Positions 33,392 to 42,803 of a DNA stretch of 64,000 bases are shown one piece after another; the stretch's first letter is position 1; every line of letters starts with the position of its first letter. The notes beneath the pieces were generated by a model. That model worked only from the letters and a program-made list of their open reading frames with translations, was not told where the DNA came from and made no database searches. The stretch is from the NCBI GenBank assembly GCA_963741985.1, contig CAVUKD010000004.1, positions 372,001-436,000 on the forward strand, read 5' to 3'. The translations under genes were made by a program, and so were the position numbers. The stretch comes from Cryomorpha sp963741985 (lineage in GTDB: Bacteria; Bacteroidota; Bacteroidia; Flavobacteriales_D; Cryomorphaceae).

Positions 33392-34495
33392 TCAATTCTT
33401 GTCAATTTCATTGGAGCGTTGAGGTTGATTTTGCAGAACTATGCTTCGATACGGATACGGCATTTCTATACCTTCTTGATCAAAACGCTCTTTAACATTC
33501 TCGAGAACTCCAAAGCGCAGTTCAAATCCACTAATAACATTTGAAGACCATGCCCAAACCCTGATAATAATCGCCGAATCGTCAATACGGATAATGGCGG
33601 TTTTGATCATTGGCTCACCCCTCTCGATTTCTTCCGGAGTCCTCACATCAATTACATTTGGATGATTTTCACATACTTCGCGCATTATTTTTTGTGCAAG
33701 CTTCAAATCGCTGGTATAAGATACCCCAATCTCAATACGTTCGCAAACTAAAGGATCCTGTATATCAAAATTGGTAACTCTTGCTTTGTTGATAACAGAA
33801 TTTGGAATAACTATCCGGTTATTATCATAATTCTTTATCACTGTATGGCGCAGTGTAATATCTGTAACAGAACCTTGAATATCATCTATACGCACGGTAT
33901 CTCCTATTTTAAAAGGTCTAAACCAAATGATAAAGAACCCTCCAATAATATTTGCGAGAGCTTCCTGAGAAGCAATACCGGCGATTATTGCTAAAATCCC
34001 TGCACCTCCTAAAGCAGTTTGAGCAACACCTTTTAAAGCAGGAAACGCCATAAGGATAAATAAGGCGCCCATGAAATATATTGCGATTAGAGCAACGTAG
34101 CGTAAGAACTTCAGGCTGGTGGAATCTTCGTTTGATCGGGTCCTTTTAAGAATGTTTTCCCGGAATAAATAATTCGAAAGATTGGCCAGAACTACTGTCG
34201 TAACAAGGACGACTGCAATGTAAATACTCAGTTTCACGTTGCGTTGTATCAATACTGAACCTTTTTCTCCAATAAATAATAATGTAATGGCCGACAGGCC
34301 TAGCAAAAGCCACATAGCGTTCAATATTCGTTTGATGGTGCGCACCGGATTCCGTCGGGATGAATATCCGGCTTCGTGTAACTTTCGATTACCCCATCTG
34401 TAAATCCATTGCGTAAGAAAAAGAAGAACAACTACAGCAACAATGATTACAGCAGAGTATATAAGTTCAGTTTTGTAGGTGGCAAATAAATTCAT
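33392..34495 (-). CDS. MscS-type mechanosensitive channel
   Basis: A 367-residue channel with four to five N-terminal transmembrane helices and the conserved MscS core. The pore helix is ALGGAGILAIIAGIASQEALANIIGG (about residues 170-195), followed by the beta domain FKIGDTVRIDDIQGSVTDITLRHTVI and the alpha/beta vestibule ending near residue 350. It should act as an osmotic safety valve. It is a single gene between two convergent or divergent neighbours and is the second MscS-type gene in the window, distinct from the YbdG-like one. Confidence 0.9.
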   Translation of the reverse strand: MNLFATYKTELIYSAVIIVAVVVLLFLTQWIYRWGNRKLHEAGYSSRRNPVRTIKRILNAMWLLLGLSAITLLFIGEKGSVLIQRNVKLSIYIAVVLVTTVVLANLSNYLFRENILKRTRSNEDSTSLKFLRYVALIAIYFMGALFILMAFPALKGVAQTALGGAGILAIIAGIASQEALANIIGGFFIIWFRPFKIGDTVRIDDIQGSVTDITLRHTVIKNYDNNRIVIPNSVINKARVTNFDIQDPLVCERIEIGVSYTSDLKLAQKIMREVCENHPNVIDVRTPEEIERGEPMIKTAIIRIDDSAIIIRVWAWSSNVISGFELRFGVLENVKERFDQEGIEMPYPYRSIVLQNQPQRSNEIDKN

Positions 34496-34689
34496 CTGAA
34501 TGTGACATATTTGAATTGACTAACAGGATTACCATTGCACCGATTTTTTTCTTCACCGATTCACAATCCCGGTGTAGAGTCTTGCTACGGTTTAATAATA
34601 TCTTCAGCTTGGCTGCGGGTAAAAATACGGTATAAACATCGCGTTACCAACGAAAAACATTTTGAACACCAAACCTTATTCGGAAACAC

Positions 34690-34728
34690 CCAGAAAAAAA
34701 GCCCCTGCAAAATTTTTAGCAGGAGCTT
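34690..34728 (-). terminator. rho-independent terminator of the nqr operon
   Basis: On the minus strand, AAGCTCCTGC pairs with GCAGGGGCTT (one mismatch) around a ten-base loop, followed by a run of seven T. It lies about 30 bases after the nqrF stop. Confidence 0.82.
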
Positions 34729-34758
34729 CGAGTATTGTTTATGCTGGACAACCAAAAA

Positions 34759-36057
34759 TTAGCCACCAAAATCGTCAAAAGCGACATTCTCAGGAGGTAC
34801 ACCCCAATCGTCAACCATTTTGAGAACAGCGGCATTCATAAGGGGTGGACCACAGAAATAGAATTCTATATCTTCAGGCGCGTCGTGGTGAGTAAGGTAT
34901 TGATCGATCACGGCCTGGTGTACAAAACCGGTAAATCCATCTCCTTCCTTATCGTCCATGTCTTTTTTCACCTTCCAATTATCTTCCGGCACTGGCTCCG
35001 AGAGAACAACATAGAAATGAAAGTTTGGAAATTGACGCTCTATTTCACGGAAGTCTTCGAGATAAAAAAGCTCTCGTTTCGATCGACCACCGTACCAGAA
35101 AGTAACTTTTCTATCGGTTTTGAGCGTATGGAAAAGGTGGAACAAGTGCGAACGCATCGGCGCCATTCCTGCGCCCCCACCGATATACAGCATTTCCGAG
35201 CCGGTATCTTTGATAAAGAATTCACCATAAGGACCACTAATGGTCACTTTATCGCCGGGCTTGCAGCCAAATACGAAGGAAGAACATATTCCGGGATTTA
35301 CATCCATCCATTTATTCTTAGCGCGATCCCATGGTGGAGTAGCAATACGGATATTGAGCATTACAATATTCCCTTCGGCAGGATGATTGGCCATTGAATA
35401 CGCGCGGAATATCATTTCCGGGTTTTTCATTTTCAGATCCCAGAGACCGAATTTATCCCATTCTCCTTTAAAATCCATTGGATCACGCCCCAAGTCGGGA
35501 TGTGAAGTAATATCTATATCTTTAAAATCCACTACGCAAGGTGGTACATCAATTTGAATATATCCTCCCGCTTCAAAGTCGAGGTGTTCGCCTTCCGGCA
35601 ATTTCACTATAAATTCTTTGATAAAAGAAGCTACATTGTAATTGCTCACAACGGTACATTCCCATTTCTTTATTCCAAAAATTTCTTCCGGAATTTCGAT
35701 ATTCATATCCTGCTTTACTTTCACCTGACATCCAAGCCGCCAGTCTTCTGCTATTTCCTTTCGGGAAAAGTAAGGAGATTCCGTAGGAAGGATACTTCCA
35801 CCGCCTTCGTGTACCTGACATTTGCACATCGCACAGGTTCCACCACCACCACATGCGGATGGGAGGAATATTTTCTCATTACTCAACGTTGTAAGCAGTG
35901 TATTTCCTCCTTCTACTTCAATGGTTTTCTCCCCATTGATCGTAATTTTCATAGTGCCTGAAGGGGCAAGTTTCGATTTTGCAAAAACCAAAAGCCCCAC
36001 CAATAGCATAATGACTATCAGAAAAACAGTAATTGATATTAATATCGTAGCACCCAT
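34759..36057 (-). CDS. nqrF: Na+-translocating NADH:quinone reductase subunit F
   Basis: A 432-residue subunit that takes electrons from NADH. It has an N-terminal membrane helix (about 4-26), a plant-type ferredoxin domain with [2Fe-2S] ligands Cys69, Cys75, Cys78 and Cys110, an FAD domain (RAYSMAN near residue 228) and an NADH-binding domain (YIGGGAGMAPMRSH). Electrons then pass through the FMN subunits to ubiquinone or menaquinone while Na+ is pumped outwards. Last gene of the nqrABCDEF operon, 37 bases after nqrE, followed by a terminator. Confidence 0.97.
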   Translation of the reverse strand: MGATILISITVFLIVIMLLVGLLVFAKSKLAPSGTMKITINGEKTIEVEGGNTLLTTLSNEKIFLPSACGGGGTCAMCKCQVHEGGGSILPTESPYFSRKEIAEDWRLGCQVKVKQDMNIEIPEEIFGIKKWECTVVSNYNVASFIKEFIVKLPEGEHLDFEAGGYIQIDVPPCVVDFKDIDITSHPDLGRDPMDFKGEWDKFGLWDLKMKNPEMIFRAYSMANHPAEGNIVMLNIRIATPPWDRAKNKWMDVNPGICSSFVFGCKPGDKVTISGPYGEFFIKDTGSEMLYIGGGAGMAPMRSHLFHLFHTLKTDRKVTFWYGGRSKRELFYLEDFREIERQFPNFHFYVVLSEPVPEDNWKVKKDMDDKEGDGFTGFVHQAVIDQYLTHHDAPEDIEFYFCGPPLMNAAVLKMVDDWGVPPENVAFDDFGG

Positions 36058-36094
36058 AGTTGTATTTTCTACAGCTTAAATAATTTAAATTTTC

Positions 36095-36709
36095 TTAAAG
36101 ATCTATTCCCATGAAAGACATAAATCCAATAGCCATCAGGCCGGTAATAATAAAGGTAATACCCAAGCCTCGAAGTGGTGCCGGCACGTTTGAATAGCGA
36201 ATTTTCTCGCGAATAGCGGCAATGGCCAAGATAGCAAGGAGCCAGCCAACTCCACTACCCAAGCCGAACATGGTGGCTTCACCAATATTTGGATATTGTC
36301 GTTCTTGCATAAACAGCGCCCCACCAAGGATGGCACAATTTACTGCGATAAGCGGAAGAAAAATACCAAGCGCACCGTATAATGCAGGTGCAAATTTTTC
36401 GACTACCATTTCTACCAACTGAACCATAGAGGCAATAACCGCAATAAACATTATAAAGCTTAAAAAGCTAAGATCCATGCTCGCGAGACTGGGATCAAGC
36501 CAACTCAGAGCGCCTTCTTTAAGCACATAATTTTCGAGTAAATAGTTAATGGGGACAGTGATTCCAAGGACAAAAACCACAGCAAACCCGAGACCAACCG
36601 CAGTTTTAACGGTTTTAGATACAGCCAAATAGGAGCACATACCCAAGAAGTAAGCGAAAATCATGTTGTCGATAAAAATCGCCCGAACAAATATATTTAC
36701 TGATTCCAT
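36095..36709 (-). CDS. nqrE: Na+-translocating NADH:quinone reductase subunit E
   Basis: A 204-residue integral membrane subunit with six predicted helices, homologous to NqrD and RnfA. The conserved half-channel segments are FIDNMIFAYFLGMCSYLAVS and NCAILGGALFM, the latter with the Cys that helps bind the intramembrane iron centre between NqrD and NqrE. Length matches the family. It lies 20 bases after nqrD. Confidence 0.97.
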   Translation of the reverse strand: MESVNIFVRAIFIDNMIFAYFLGMCSYLAVSKTVKTAVGLGFAVVFVLGITVPINYLLENYVLKEGALSWLDPSLASMDLSFLSFIMFIAVIASMVQLVEMVVEKFAPALYGALGIFLPLIAVNCAILGGALFMQERQYPNIGEATMFGLGSGVGWLLAILAIAAIREKIRYSNVPAPLRGLGITFIITGLMAIGFMSFMGIDL

Positions 36710-36729
36710 TTTGTTTTTATTTTTTGGAA

Positions 36730-37437
36730 TTAATTTTCTTCAATAAGTTTTGGATTGCGGGATCTTTGAATCCAGATAATCATCCCTACAACGATCAATG
36801 CCATCGGAGGGAGAATCATCATATTATTATTCATATATCCGGCGGCGTAGAAACTGTCCGGGATAAATTTAATCTGACCAATGCCTGGAAAGCTAAGCGC
36901 ACCTGATCCGAACACTTCACGAACAACAGCTACTACGACCAATATCCAGGCATAACCCAATCCGTTGCCGACGCCGTCAAGCATAGAAGGGAAAACTTTA
37001 TTACCCATTGCAAATGCTTCAAGCCGCCCCATGATTATGCAGTTGGTAATAATCAGTCCCACAAAAACCGAAAGTTTTTCAGAAATATCTGGAAGGTATG
37101 CTTTGAGAACTTCGTTTACCAGAATTACCAATGCAGCAACTATAACGAGTTGAACAATAATTCGAATCCGCGCAGGGATTATATTTCGCATCGACGAAAT
37201 CACTGCATTTCCTGCTATTACAACAAATAAAACCGAGAGCGACATAATTACAGCCTGCTGCACCTGCACGGTAATTGCCAGCGCAGAACAAATACCCAAT
37301 ACCTGAACGGTAATAGGATTATCATCGTTGAGCGGGTCTGTAATTAATCGTTTGTTTTTTGCGCTGAAGAGTGGTTCTCTTGGAACGGCTTCTTTTACGA
37401 CTTCATTTTTTTCTATGTCTGCAGTTTCTGTACTCAT
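36730..37437 (-). CDS. nqrD: Na+-translocating NADH:quinone reductase subunit D
   Basis: A 235-residue membrane subunit, the partner of NqrE, with six helices. The segment ITNCIIMGRLEAFAMGN carries the conserved Cys for the shared iron centre, and LGICSALAITVQVQQA the second one. It has a longer hydrophilic N-terminus (about 25 residues) than many homologues. The start overlaps the nqrC stop by four bases, so translation is coupled. Confidence 0.97.
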   Translation of the reverse strand: MSTETADIEKNEVVKEAVPREPLFSAKNKRLITDPLNDDNPITVQVLGICSALAITVQVQQAVIMSLSVLFVVIAGNAVISSMRNIIPARIRIIVQLVIVAALVILVNEVLKAYLPDISEKLSVFVGLIITNCIIMGRLEAFAMGNKVFPSMLDGVGNGLGYAWILVVVAVVREVFGSGALSFPGIGQIKFIPDSFYAAGYMNNNMMILPPMALIVVGMIIWIQRSRNPKLIEEN

Positions 37438-38189
37438 GACTGTTCAGATTTTTCCTTTTTAAAATAGGGACTATAAATTTCAAAGGTGCGCTGGAGCATT
37501 TCTGTTACTCCATTACTGGTAATGGTTCCTCCGGTAATGGCATCTACCGCATGTGGGTCGGATGGATCAGCACCGCCTTTTTCCACTTTTACGGAAACGA
37601 GGTTTCCCTGATCGTCGTATATGGTTTTCCCGGAAAAAGGTTTTTGGAAAAAGGGTTGAGCAATTTCAGCGCCCAAACCAGGCGTTTCTCCTTTGTGGTC
37701 AAATGTAGCACCATAAATCGTATTATAATCACCTTCGAGAGCAACATATCCCCAAATGGGTCCCCAAAGCCCGGTACCTGCCATAGGGATAACTACTATT
37801 TCCTTGCCATCAATGGTGGCTAGAAAAAGCGGAAAATGTTTGTCCTCAATCTTCATTTTATTATCGCGGTATTCTTTTTTCACATTCACATTGAATGGAT
37901 CTAAAGGATCAGTGGTTTTGACTTCACCTTCGCGCGAATCAATTACCTCACCCTTTGAATTTAGGTCGATTCTTTTCGTTACATATTTGTAAAACTGATC
38001 TTCCGCATTTTTTCGGGTGGCTTCCACTCCCACCGAATTAAGAATACTCATCATTTTCTTATTGATGCTATTTTGAACCTGAAGAGGTTTGAGTGTTATA
38101 GACGCGAACGAAAGCGCAGCCCCTACTACAATGACCATTACGATGGCAAAGCCAAAAGTAAATCCGTTGCTGTTTGTTTTAATTGCCAT
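37434..38189 (-). CDS. nqrC: Na+-translocating NADH:quinone reductase subunit C
   Basis: A 251-residue subunit with one N-terminal membrane helix and a periplasmic FMN-binding domain. The flavinylation motif appears as DAITGGTIT, where Thr222 should carry the covalent FMN (added by ApbE, which is not in this window). The family motif usually has Ala where this protein has Gly221. Position in the operon is between nqrB and nqrD. Confidence 0.95.
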   Translation of the reverse strand: MAIKTNSNGFTFGFAIVMVIVVGAALSFASITLKPLQVQNSINKKMMSILNSVGVEATRKNAEDQFYKYVTKRIDLNSKGEVIDSREGEVKTTDPLDPFNVNVKKEYRDNKMKIEDKHFPLFLATIDGKEIVVIPMAGTGLWGPIWGYVALEGDYNTIYGATFDHKGETPGLGAEIAQPFFQKPFSGKTIYDDQGNLVSVKVEKGGADPSDPHAVDAITGGTITSNGVTEMLQRTFEIYSPYFKKEKSEQS

Positions 38190-38192
38190 AAC

Positions 38193-39392
38193 TTAAGCTG
38201 TTTTAAGTCGTTTGAGTCGTTTTTTAATATTCGATTGAACGACATAATGATCAATCGTAGGTGCCATAACATTCATGAAGAGTATCGCCATCATCACACC
38301 CTCAGGATATGCGGGGTTTACCACCCGAATCATAACGGACAAAAAGCCAATAAGGAATCCATAATATAATTTTCCTGTTGGTGTCTGCGCGGCTGTAACA
38401 GGATCAGTGGCCATAAAAACCAGACCGAACATTAATCCACCCATTACCAGCTGATGCCACCAAGGAACTTGGAGGTACAAGTTATCAGGAAAAAAATGCT
38501 GGCCGAGCGTGTTAAAAAGTAGACCCATTACAATTGCACCTATCAGACCGCTGAGCATTATACGCCAACTCCCGATACCGGTCCACAGCAGAATAGTGGC
38601 TCCAATGAGGATGGCCAGTGTAGATGTTTCGCCAATAGAGCCAGGAATAAAACCGAGAAAGGACGCGATAAAGCTATCGCTCAAACTTGCGTACGCATGA
38701 TTTGTAATATCTGCAAAGTGGGCACCACCATGCACAGCTTGCGAAAGCAGAGTTTCTCCGGTATATCCATCTACAGGAGTTCCGCCGCCGGTATTGACCC
38801 ACACTTCGTTACCCGACATCTTAGTAGGATAAGCAAAGAATAGAAATGCACGTGCGGTGAGTGCTACATTTAGAATGTTCATTCCGGTACCCCCGAAAAC
38901 CTCTTTTCCAATCAATACAGCAAAAGCAGTTGCTACAGCCACCATCCATAATGGAACATCCATTGGCATGATCAGAGGAATCAACATACCCGAAACTAGG
39001 AATCCTTCATTAATAGCGTGGCCTTTTATAATGCAGAATATAAACTCAACACCGAGACCTACTGCATAGGATACTATGATAAGAGGTAGAACCTTGAAAA
39101 GTCCAAAACCAACCATTTCCCAAAAAGTAGCATCCAGCCCCAAAGCTGTAAAATGCTGATATCCGGTATTATAAATCCCGAATAGCAAGGCCGGAATCAT
39201 CGCCACGATAACCATAAACATGGTGCGTTTCATGTCAATGGCGTCGCGAATATGTGAACCGCTAGTGGTAGTATGCGCGGGCACAAAAGCAAATGTATCC
39301 AGGGCGTCAAAAACCGGATGAAACTTCTCGAGTTTCCCGCCTTTTTCAAAAGGTTTCTTCGCCTTCTCTAATAAATTTTCTAAAAACTTCAC
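38193..39392 (-). CDS. nqrB: Na+-translocating NADH:quinone reductase subunit B
   Basis: A 399-residue membrane subunit with about ten helices that carries covalent FMN and riboflavin and contains the Na+ and quinone paths. The flavinylation motif is DGYTGET, with Thr214 the predicted FMN site. The segment GGTGMNILNVALTARAFLFFAYP is highly conserved in this subunit. Translation starts at GTG (39392), as a stop codon lies close upstream and no ATG is available. It follows nqrA by 12 bases. Confidence 0.96.
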   Translation of the reverse strand: MKFLENLLEKAKKPFEKGGKLEKFHPVFDALDTFAFVPAHTTTSGSHIRDAIDMKRTMFMVIVAMIPALLFGIYNTGYQHFTALGLDATFWEMVGFGLFKVLPLIIVSYAVGLGVEFIFCIIKGHAINEGFLVSGMLIPLIMPMDVPLWMVAVATAFAVLIGKEVFGGTGMNILNVALTARAFLFFAYPTKMSGNEVWVNTGGGTPVDGYTGETLLSQAVHGGAHFADITNHAYASLSDSFIASFLGFIPGSIGETSTLAILIGATILLWTGIGSWRIMLSGLIGAIVMGLLFNTLGQHFFPDNLYLQVPWWHQLVMGGLMFGLVFMATDPVTAAQTPTGKLYYGFLIGFLSVMIRVVNPAYPEGVMMAILFMNVMAPTIDHYVVQSNIKKRLKRLKTA

Positions 39393-39404
39393 TTTACTTC
39401 TATT

Positions 39405-40757
39405 TTAAGACACAAATTCGTTTCGCATATCGCGTAATCCCTGTTCAACAACAGACTGGATATTTATTTTGGAAGTACAGGCAAATTCACAAAGTGCAAA
39501 ATCTTCCGGTAAAACTTCATAAATTCCAAGATTTTCCATCAATTCAATATCATTTACCATAATCGCCTTTATGAGGTGCATTGGGTAGATATCAAAAGGA
39601 AAGACCTTTTCCATCTCGCCCGTTACAACAAAAGCACGGGTCTCACCATTCAAATTGGTATCAAGATCATACCTTTTATTTCCTAAAAGCCAGCTTGGAT
39701 ATGAATGATTCAGACTGAAGCGTGAAAATCCCGGTGCAAGCCATCCTTCGGTAAGAAAGAATTTTTTCTGGTCGCCTTCAGGAATGATGGTGATGGTTGT
39801 ATTGTAAAAACCGAGGAAACCGTCTTTTTCAACTTTATCTCCGGTTAAGACATTGCCGTTTATAATCCGATTGTTGCCTGATTTTTCATTATCACCCACG
39901 ATTGATTCTATTGAAGCACCAATTCGTGTGGTATAATACTGTGGAGTATTCACTTCAGAACCAGAAAGGGCAATGACCCGTTCTGAATCAAATTTTCCCT
40001 CATTGAGGGATTTCCCAATAAGCGCAACATCGGCAGGCCTAATGGTCCAAATAATTTCGCCTTTATTTATCGGAACGGTATGATGGATTTGCACTCCAAC
40101 ATTTCCGACGGGGTGCGGACCCGAAAATTCCGTTTTATCTACTCCGGTCACATCTTTGTAGGTAGCTGAACCCGCTGGCACTCCGAGATGTACTGATCCA
40201 CCTTGGGCCAGAACCTTCAGAGCTTCTATACCAGCCTTGAATCCCTGCATCTGATCTTTGAGCACTACGGCCATATCGGCAGCTAGCGGTGCTGAGTCAA
40301 ATCCGGAAACATAGATCGATTTCGGAAGATCATCGGGATTGGCAATAACTCCATACGGACGTTGGGTAATAAAAGGCCAAAGTCCCATATTCAGCATGGT
40401 GTCAATCAGCTTTACTCGATCGGAATCTATCCCTTTCGGAAAAGATTCATATTTCATTTCTGAATCGGCGAGAATGCGTACTTCAAGAATTTTACGCTTT
40501 GCCCCGCGTTTTATTTCTACTACTTCGCCACTTACTGGAGATGGAAATTTAATCTTTTCGCGCTTTTTATCATAAAAAAGTGACGAGCCGGCTTTCACTT
40601 CGTCTCCCTGTTTTACCATTAGTTTGGGAATGGTACCGAAAAAATCTTCGGGTTTTATCGCATAAACGTTCGATCTTTGTGCAACAGAAACTTTAGCTTC
40701 GGCTGCTCCTAATAGTTTAATGTCGACGCCTTTTGTTATTTTTATGGCTTTTGACAT
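39405..40757 (-). CDS. nqrA: Na+-translocating NADH:quinone reductase subunit A
   Basis: A 450-residue cytosolic subunit of the sodium-pumping reductase, first gene of the operon. The N-terminal barrel-sandwich part (about 1-100; PEDFFGTIPKLMVKQGDEVKAGSSLFYDK) and the segments GLWPFITQRPYG and GSEVNTPQYYTTRIG are typical. It contacts NqrB and influences quinone reduction. No exact -7 element was found upstream; the nearest resembling string is TAATTTCG on the minus strand. Confidence 0.96.
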   Translation of the reverse strand: MSKAIKITKGVDIKLLGAAEAKVSVAQRSNVYAIKPEDFFGTIPKLMVKQGDEVKAGSSLFYDKKREKIKFPSPVSGEVVEIKRGAKRKILEVRILADSEMKYESFPKGIDSDRVKLIDTMLNMGLWPFITQRPYGVIANPDDLPKSIYVSGFDSAPLAADMAVVLKDQMQGFKAGIEALKVLAQGGSVHLGVPAGSATYKDVTGVDKTEFSGPHPVGNVGVQIHHTVPINKGEIIWTIRPADVALIGKSLNEGKFDSERVIALSGSEVNTPQYYTTRIGASIESIVGDNEKSGNNRIINGNVLTGDKVEKDGFLGFYNTTITIIPEGDQKKFFLTEGWLAPGFSRFSLNHSYPSWLLGNKRYDLDTNLNGETRAFVVTGEMEKVFPFDIYPMHLIKAIMVNDIELMENLGIYEVLPEDFALCEFACTSKINIQSVVEQGLRDMRNEFVS

Positions 40758-40884
40758 GCGTTTGGAGTGCTTTAAAATTTGGCGCGAAATTAGTAATTGT
40801 TTTTATTCGCACCCAAGTTGATTTCGACGGATAAAAACCAAGATGCTAATTTAGAATAATTCTAAATAAAATACGACATAAATT

Positions 40885-42249
40885 ATGGGTTCCACCTCCT
40901 TTTTCAAAAATATTTTCTTGCTCCTTTTTCTTATGGAAATGCTACCTGCCTGCACGAGCTCGAAGAGCATAGTATCAGAGAATTCCACAAAAAAAGAAAA
41001 TCAAAGGGATCAAAGGATTCAGGACGCATACTTCACTCCTGATTTTCAGGACTTTACCACCAATATTTACGATGATAATATTCACACCCTGCTTATTCAC
41101 AGCTCAGGTTCTGAATTGGAGTATCCTATAATACAACTTAATGCAAACCGAACAATTATTTTGCAATTTGATGACCTTGGCGAAGACGTGCGTGACATGT
41201 ACTACCGTTTTGAACACTGCACTTCAGATTGGAAATCGTCCGGATTACAGCGTATGGATTATCAAACCGGATACAATACTGCCCTAATTTCGGATTATGA
41301 ATTTTCTTTCAATACGATTCAAAATTATATCCATTATTCGGTTGAATTTCCAAATAAGGATATCCAATTGACCAAAAGCGGAAATTATTTGGTACAGGTT
41401 TTTGAGGACGATGACTCTGATAAACCAATCCTCAGCGCTCGCTTCATGATTGTAGAACCGCTTGCGACTATTTCTGCTACTATCAAGCCTTCAAGTGTAG
41501 TAGCAGATCGGGACTATCGACAGGAAGTAGATATAAATGTGAATCTCGAAGCAGTGCCAAGTTTAAACCCATATAGTGAAATAAGTCTTGTGGTGTTGCA
41601 GGACAACCGTTGGGACAATGCGAAAACTGGTGTAAAACCAAGTTTTGTAAAAGGAAAAGAACTTATTTACGATTTTCAGGGAGAACTCACCTTTGATGGC
41701 ATAAATGAATTTCGGCACTTTGATGCCAAAAGTGTTCGCTACCGCAGTGAAGAAGTCGCGGCGGTAGATCTAAAAAACGATGGTTACCATATTACACTTG
41801 CCCCCGATCTAAGCCGTGCTTTTAAGCAATATAGCTTTCAGGAGGATTTAAACGGCAGGTATTTGATTAAAAATGATGATATGAGCGACGCTCAGCTCGA
41901 AAGCGACTATGTAATCGTTCATTTCGAAATGCCAGTAGATGCCCTTTTGGGAAATGGGGATATGTATCTATTTGGACAATTGTCAAATTGGAAGCTTTCA
42001 AAACCCTACCGAATGACATATAATCCTGAAAAGGCAACATACGAGAAGGACTTAAAACTGAAACAGGGTTATTATAACTACCTGTATCTCTGGGAATATA
42101 AAAATACTACCACGGGTACAACCGATCTTACGGAAGGTAACCATTCAGAAACTGAAAACGAATATACAATTCTGGTTTATTACAGAGATCGCAGTAGCTT
42201 TTCAGACCGATTGGTAGGATATAAAGTCGTGAATAGTTTAAATAAATAA
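40885..42249 (+). CDS. type IX secretion system plug protein (DUF5103)
   Basis: A 454-residue exported protein with a lipoprotein-like signal (MLPAC, Cys23) and the DUF5103 layout, now named T9SS plug protein domains: an N-terminal domain (about 48-170, including the DVRDMYYRFEHCTSDWK signature) and a C-terminal immunoglobulin-like domain (about 320-450). PlugA of Flavobacterium johnsoniae blocks the SprA translocon channel when it is not engaged in transport. No other T9SS gene is directly next to it. Confidence 0.83.
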   Translation: MGSTSFFKNIFLLLFLMEMLPACTSSKSIVSENSTKKENQRDQRIQDAYFTPDFQDFTTNIYDDNIHTLLIHSSGSELEYPIIQLNANRTIILQFDDLGEDVRDMYYRFEHCTSDWKSSGLQRMDYQTGYNTALISDYEFSFNTIQNYIHYSVEFPNKDIQLTKSGNYLVQVFEDDDSDKPILSARFMIVEPLATISATIKPSSVVADRDYRQEVDINVNLEAVPSLNPYSEISLVVLQDNRWDNAKTGVKPSFVKGKELIYDFQGELTFDGINEFRHFDAKSVRYRSEEVAAVDLKNDGYHITLAPDLSRAFKQYSFQEDLNGRYLIKNDDMSDAQLESDYVIVHFEMPVDALLGNGDMYLFGQLSNWKLSKPYRMTYNPEKATYEKDLKLKQGYYNYLYLWEYKNTTTGTTDLTEGNHSETENEYTILVYYRDRSSFSDRLVGYKVVNSLNK

Positions 42250-42320
42250 ATATCTGTTCATTCCCTTTCAACATTGACCATAATTCCTTAATCTTGCTGT
42301 ATTATTTACATTCTGCCGGT

Positions 42321-42707
42321 ATGACAACAGCATTAACTTCGGGAATTAAGATTTCTGTGAATTGCAGATATGAGGATAAATTTTCAAATCCTAGAAACCA
42401 TCTTTTCATTTTTTCCTACGGAATAGAAATTGAGAATAAAAATTCTTTTCCAATCCAATTGATCTCCCGTCACTGGTATATTCTGGACAGCAATACAAAA
42501 AGGCGCGAAGTTGAGGGCGAAGGAGTAATCGGTGAACAACCTGTCATTTTGCCTGGTGAGAAATTTACATATCGATCCACCTGTGATTTCACTACAGATA
42601 CCGGGAAAATGTGCGGGTATTATTGGATGAAAAACACGCGAACTGAGCAAAGTTTTAAAGTAGAAATACCGGAATTTATGTTGATGGTACCTTACAAACT
42701 CAACTGA
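42321..42707 (+). CDS. apaG: ApaG/DUF525 family protein
   Basis: A 128-residue single-domain ApaG protein with a fibronectin-like fold. The segments FIFSYGIEIENKNSFPIQLISRHW and EVEGEGVIGEQPVILPGEKFTY are the family signature. ApaG has been linked to Co2+/Mg2+ homeostasis but its activity is not settled. The ATG at 42321 matches the usual length; an upstream TTG at 42294 is unlikely. The gene is the third last of nothing larger: it follows the plug gene at 72 bases on the same strand and faces the convergent kinase gene. Confidence 0.88.
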   Translation: MTTALTSGIKISVNCRYEDKFSNPRNHLFIFSYGIEIENKNSFPIQLISRHWYILDSNTKRREVEGEGVIGEQPVILPGEKFTYRSTCDFTTDTGKMCGYYWMKNTRTEQSFKVEIPEFMLMVPYKLN

Positions 42708-42803
42708 GCAGCGAAGCAATCGGAATATTGCTATTTATATAGTAAAGTATGCCTGAGTAAAAATGAGCAATACACAATTCTTCAATAGAGTATTGCCAAT
42801 CAC

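Noticed and set aside
34735..35397. A 220-codon frame antisense to nqrF and its terminator
   Set aside because: Shadow of a conserved gene and begins within the nqr terminator region.
40942..40953. CTACCTGCCTGC, half of the palindrome at 12979, in the plug gene
   Set aside because: It encodes the signal-peptide residues Leu-Pro-Ala-Cys and has no second arm; probably coincidence.
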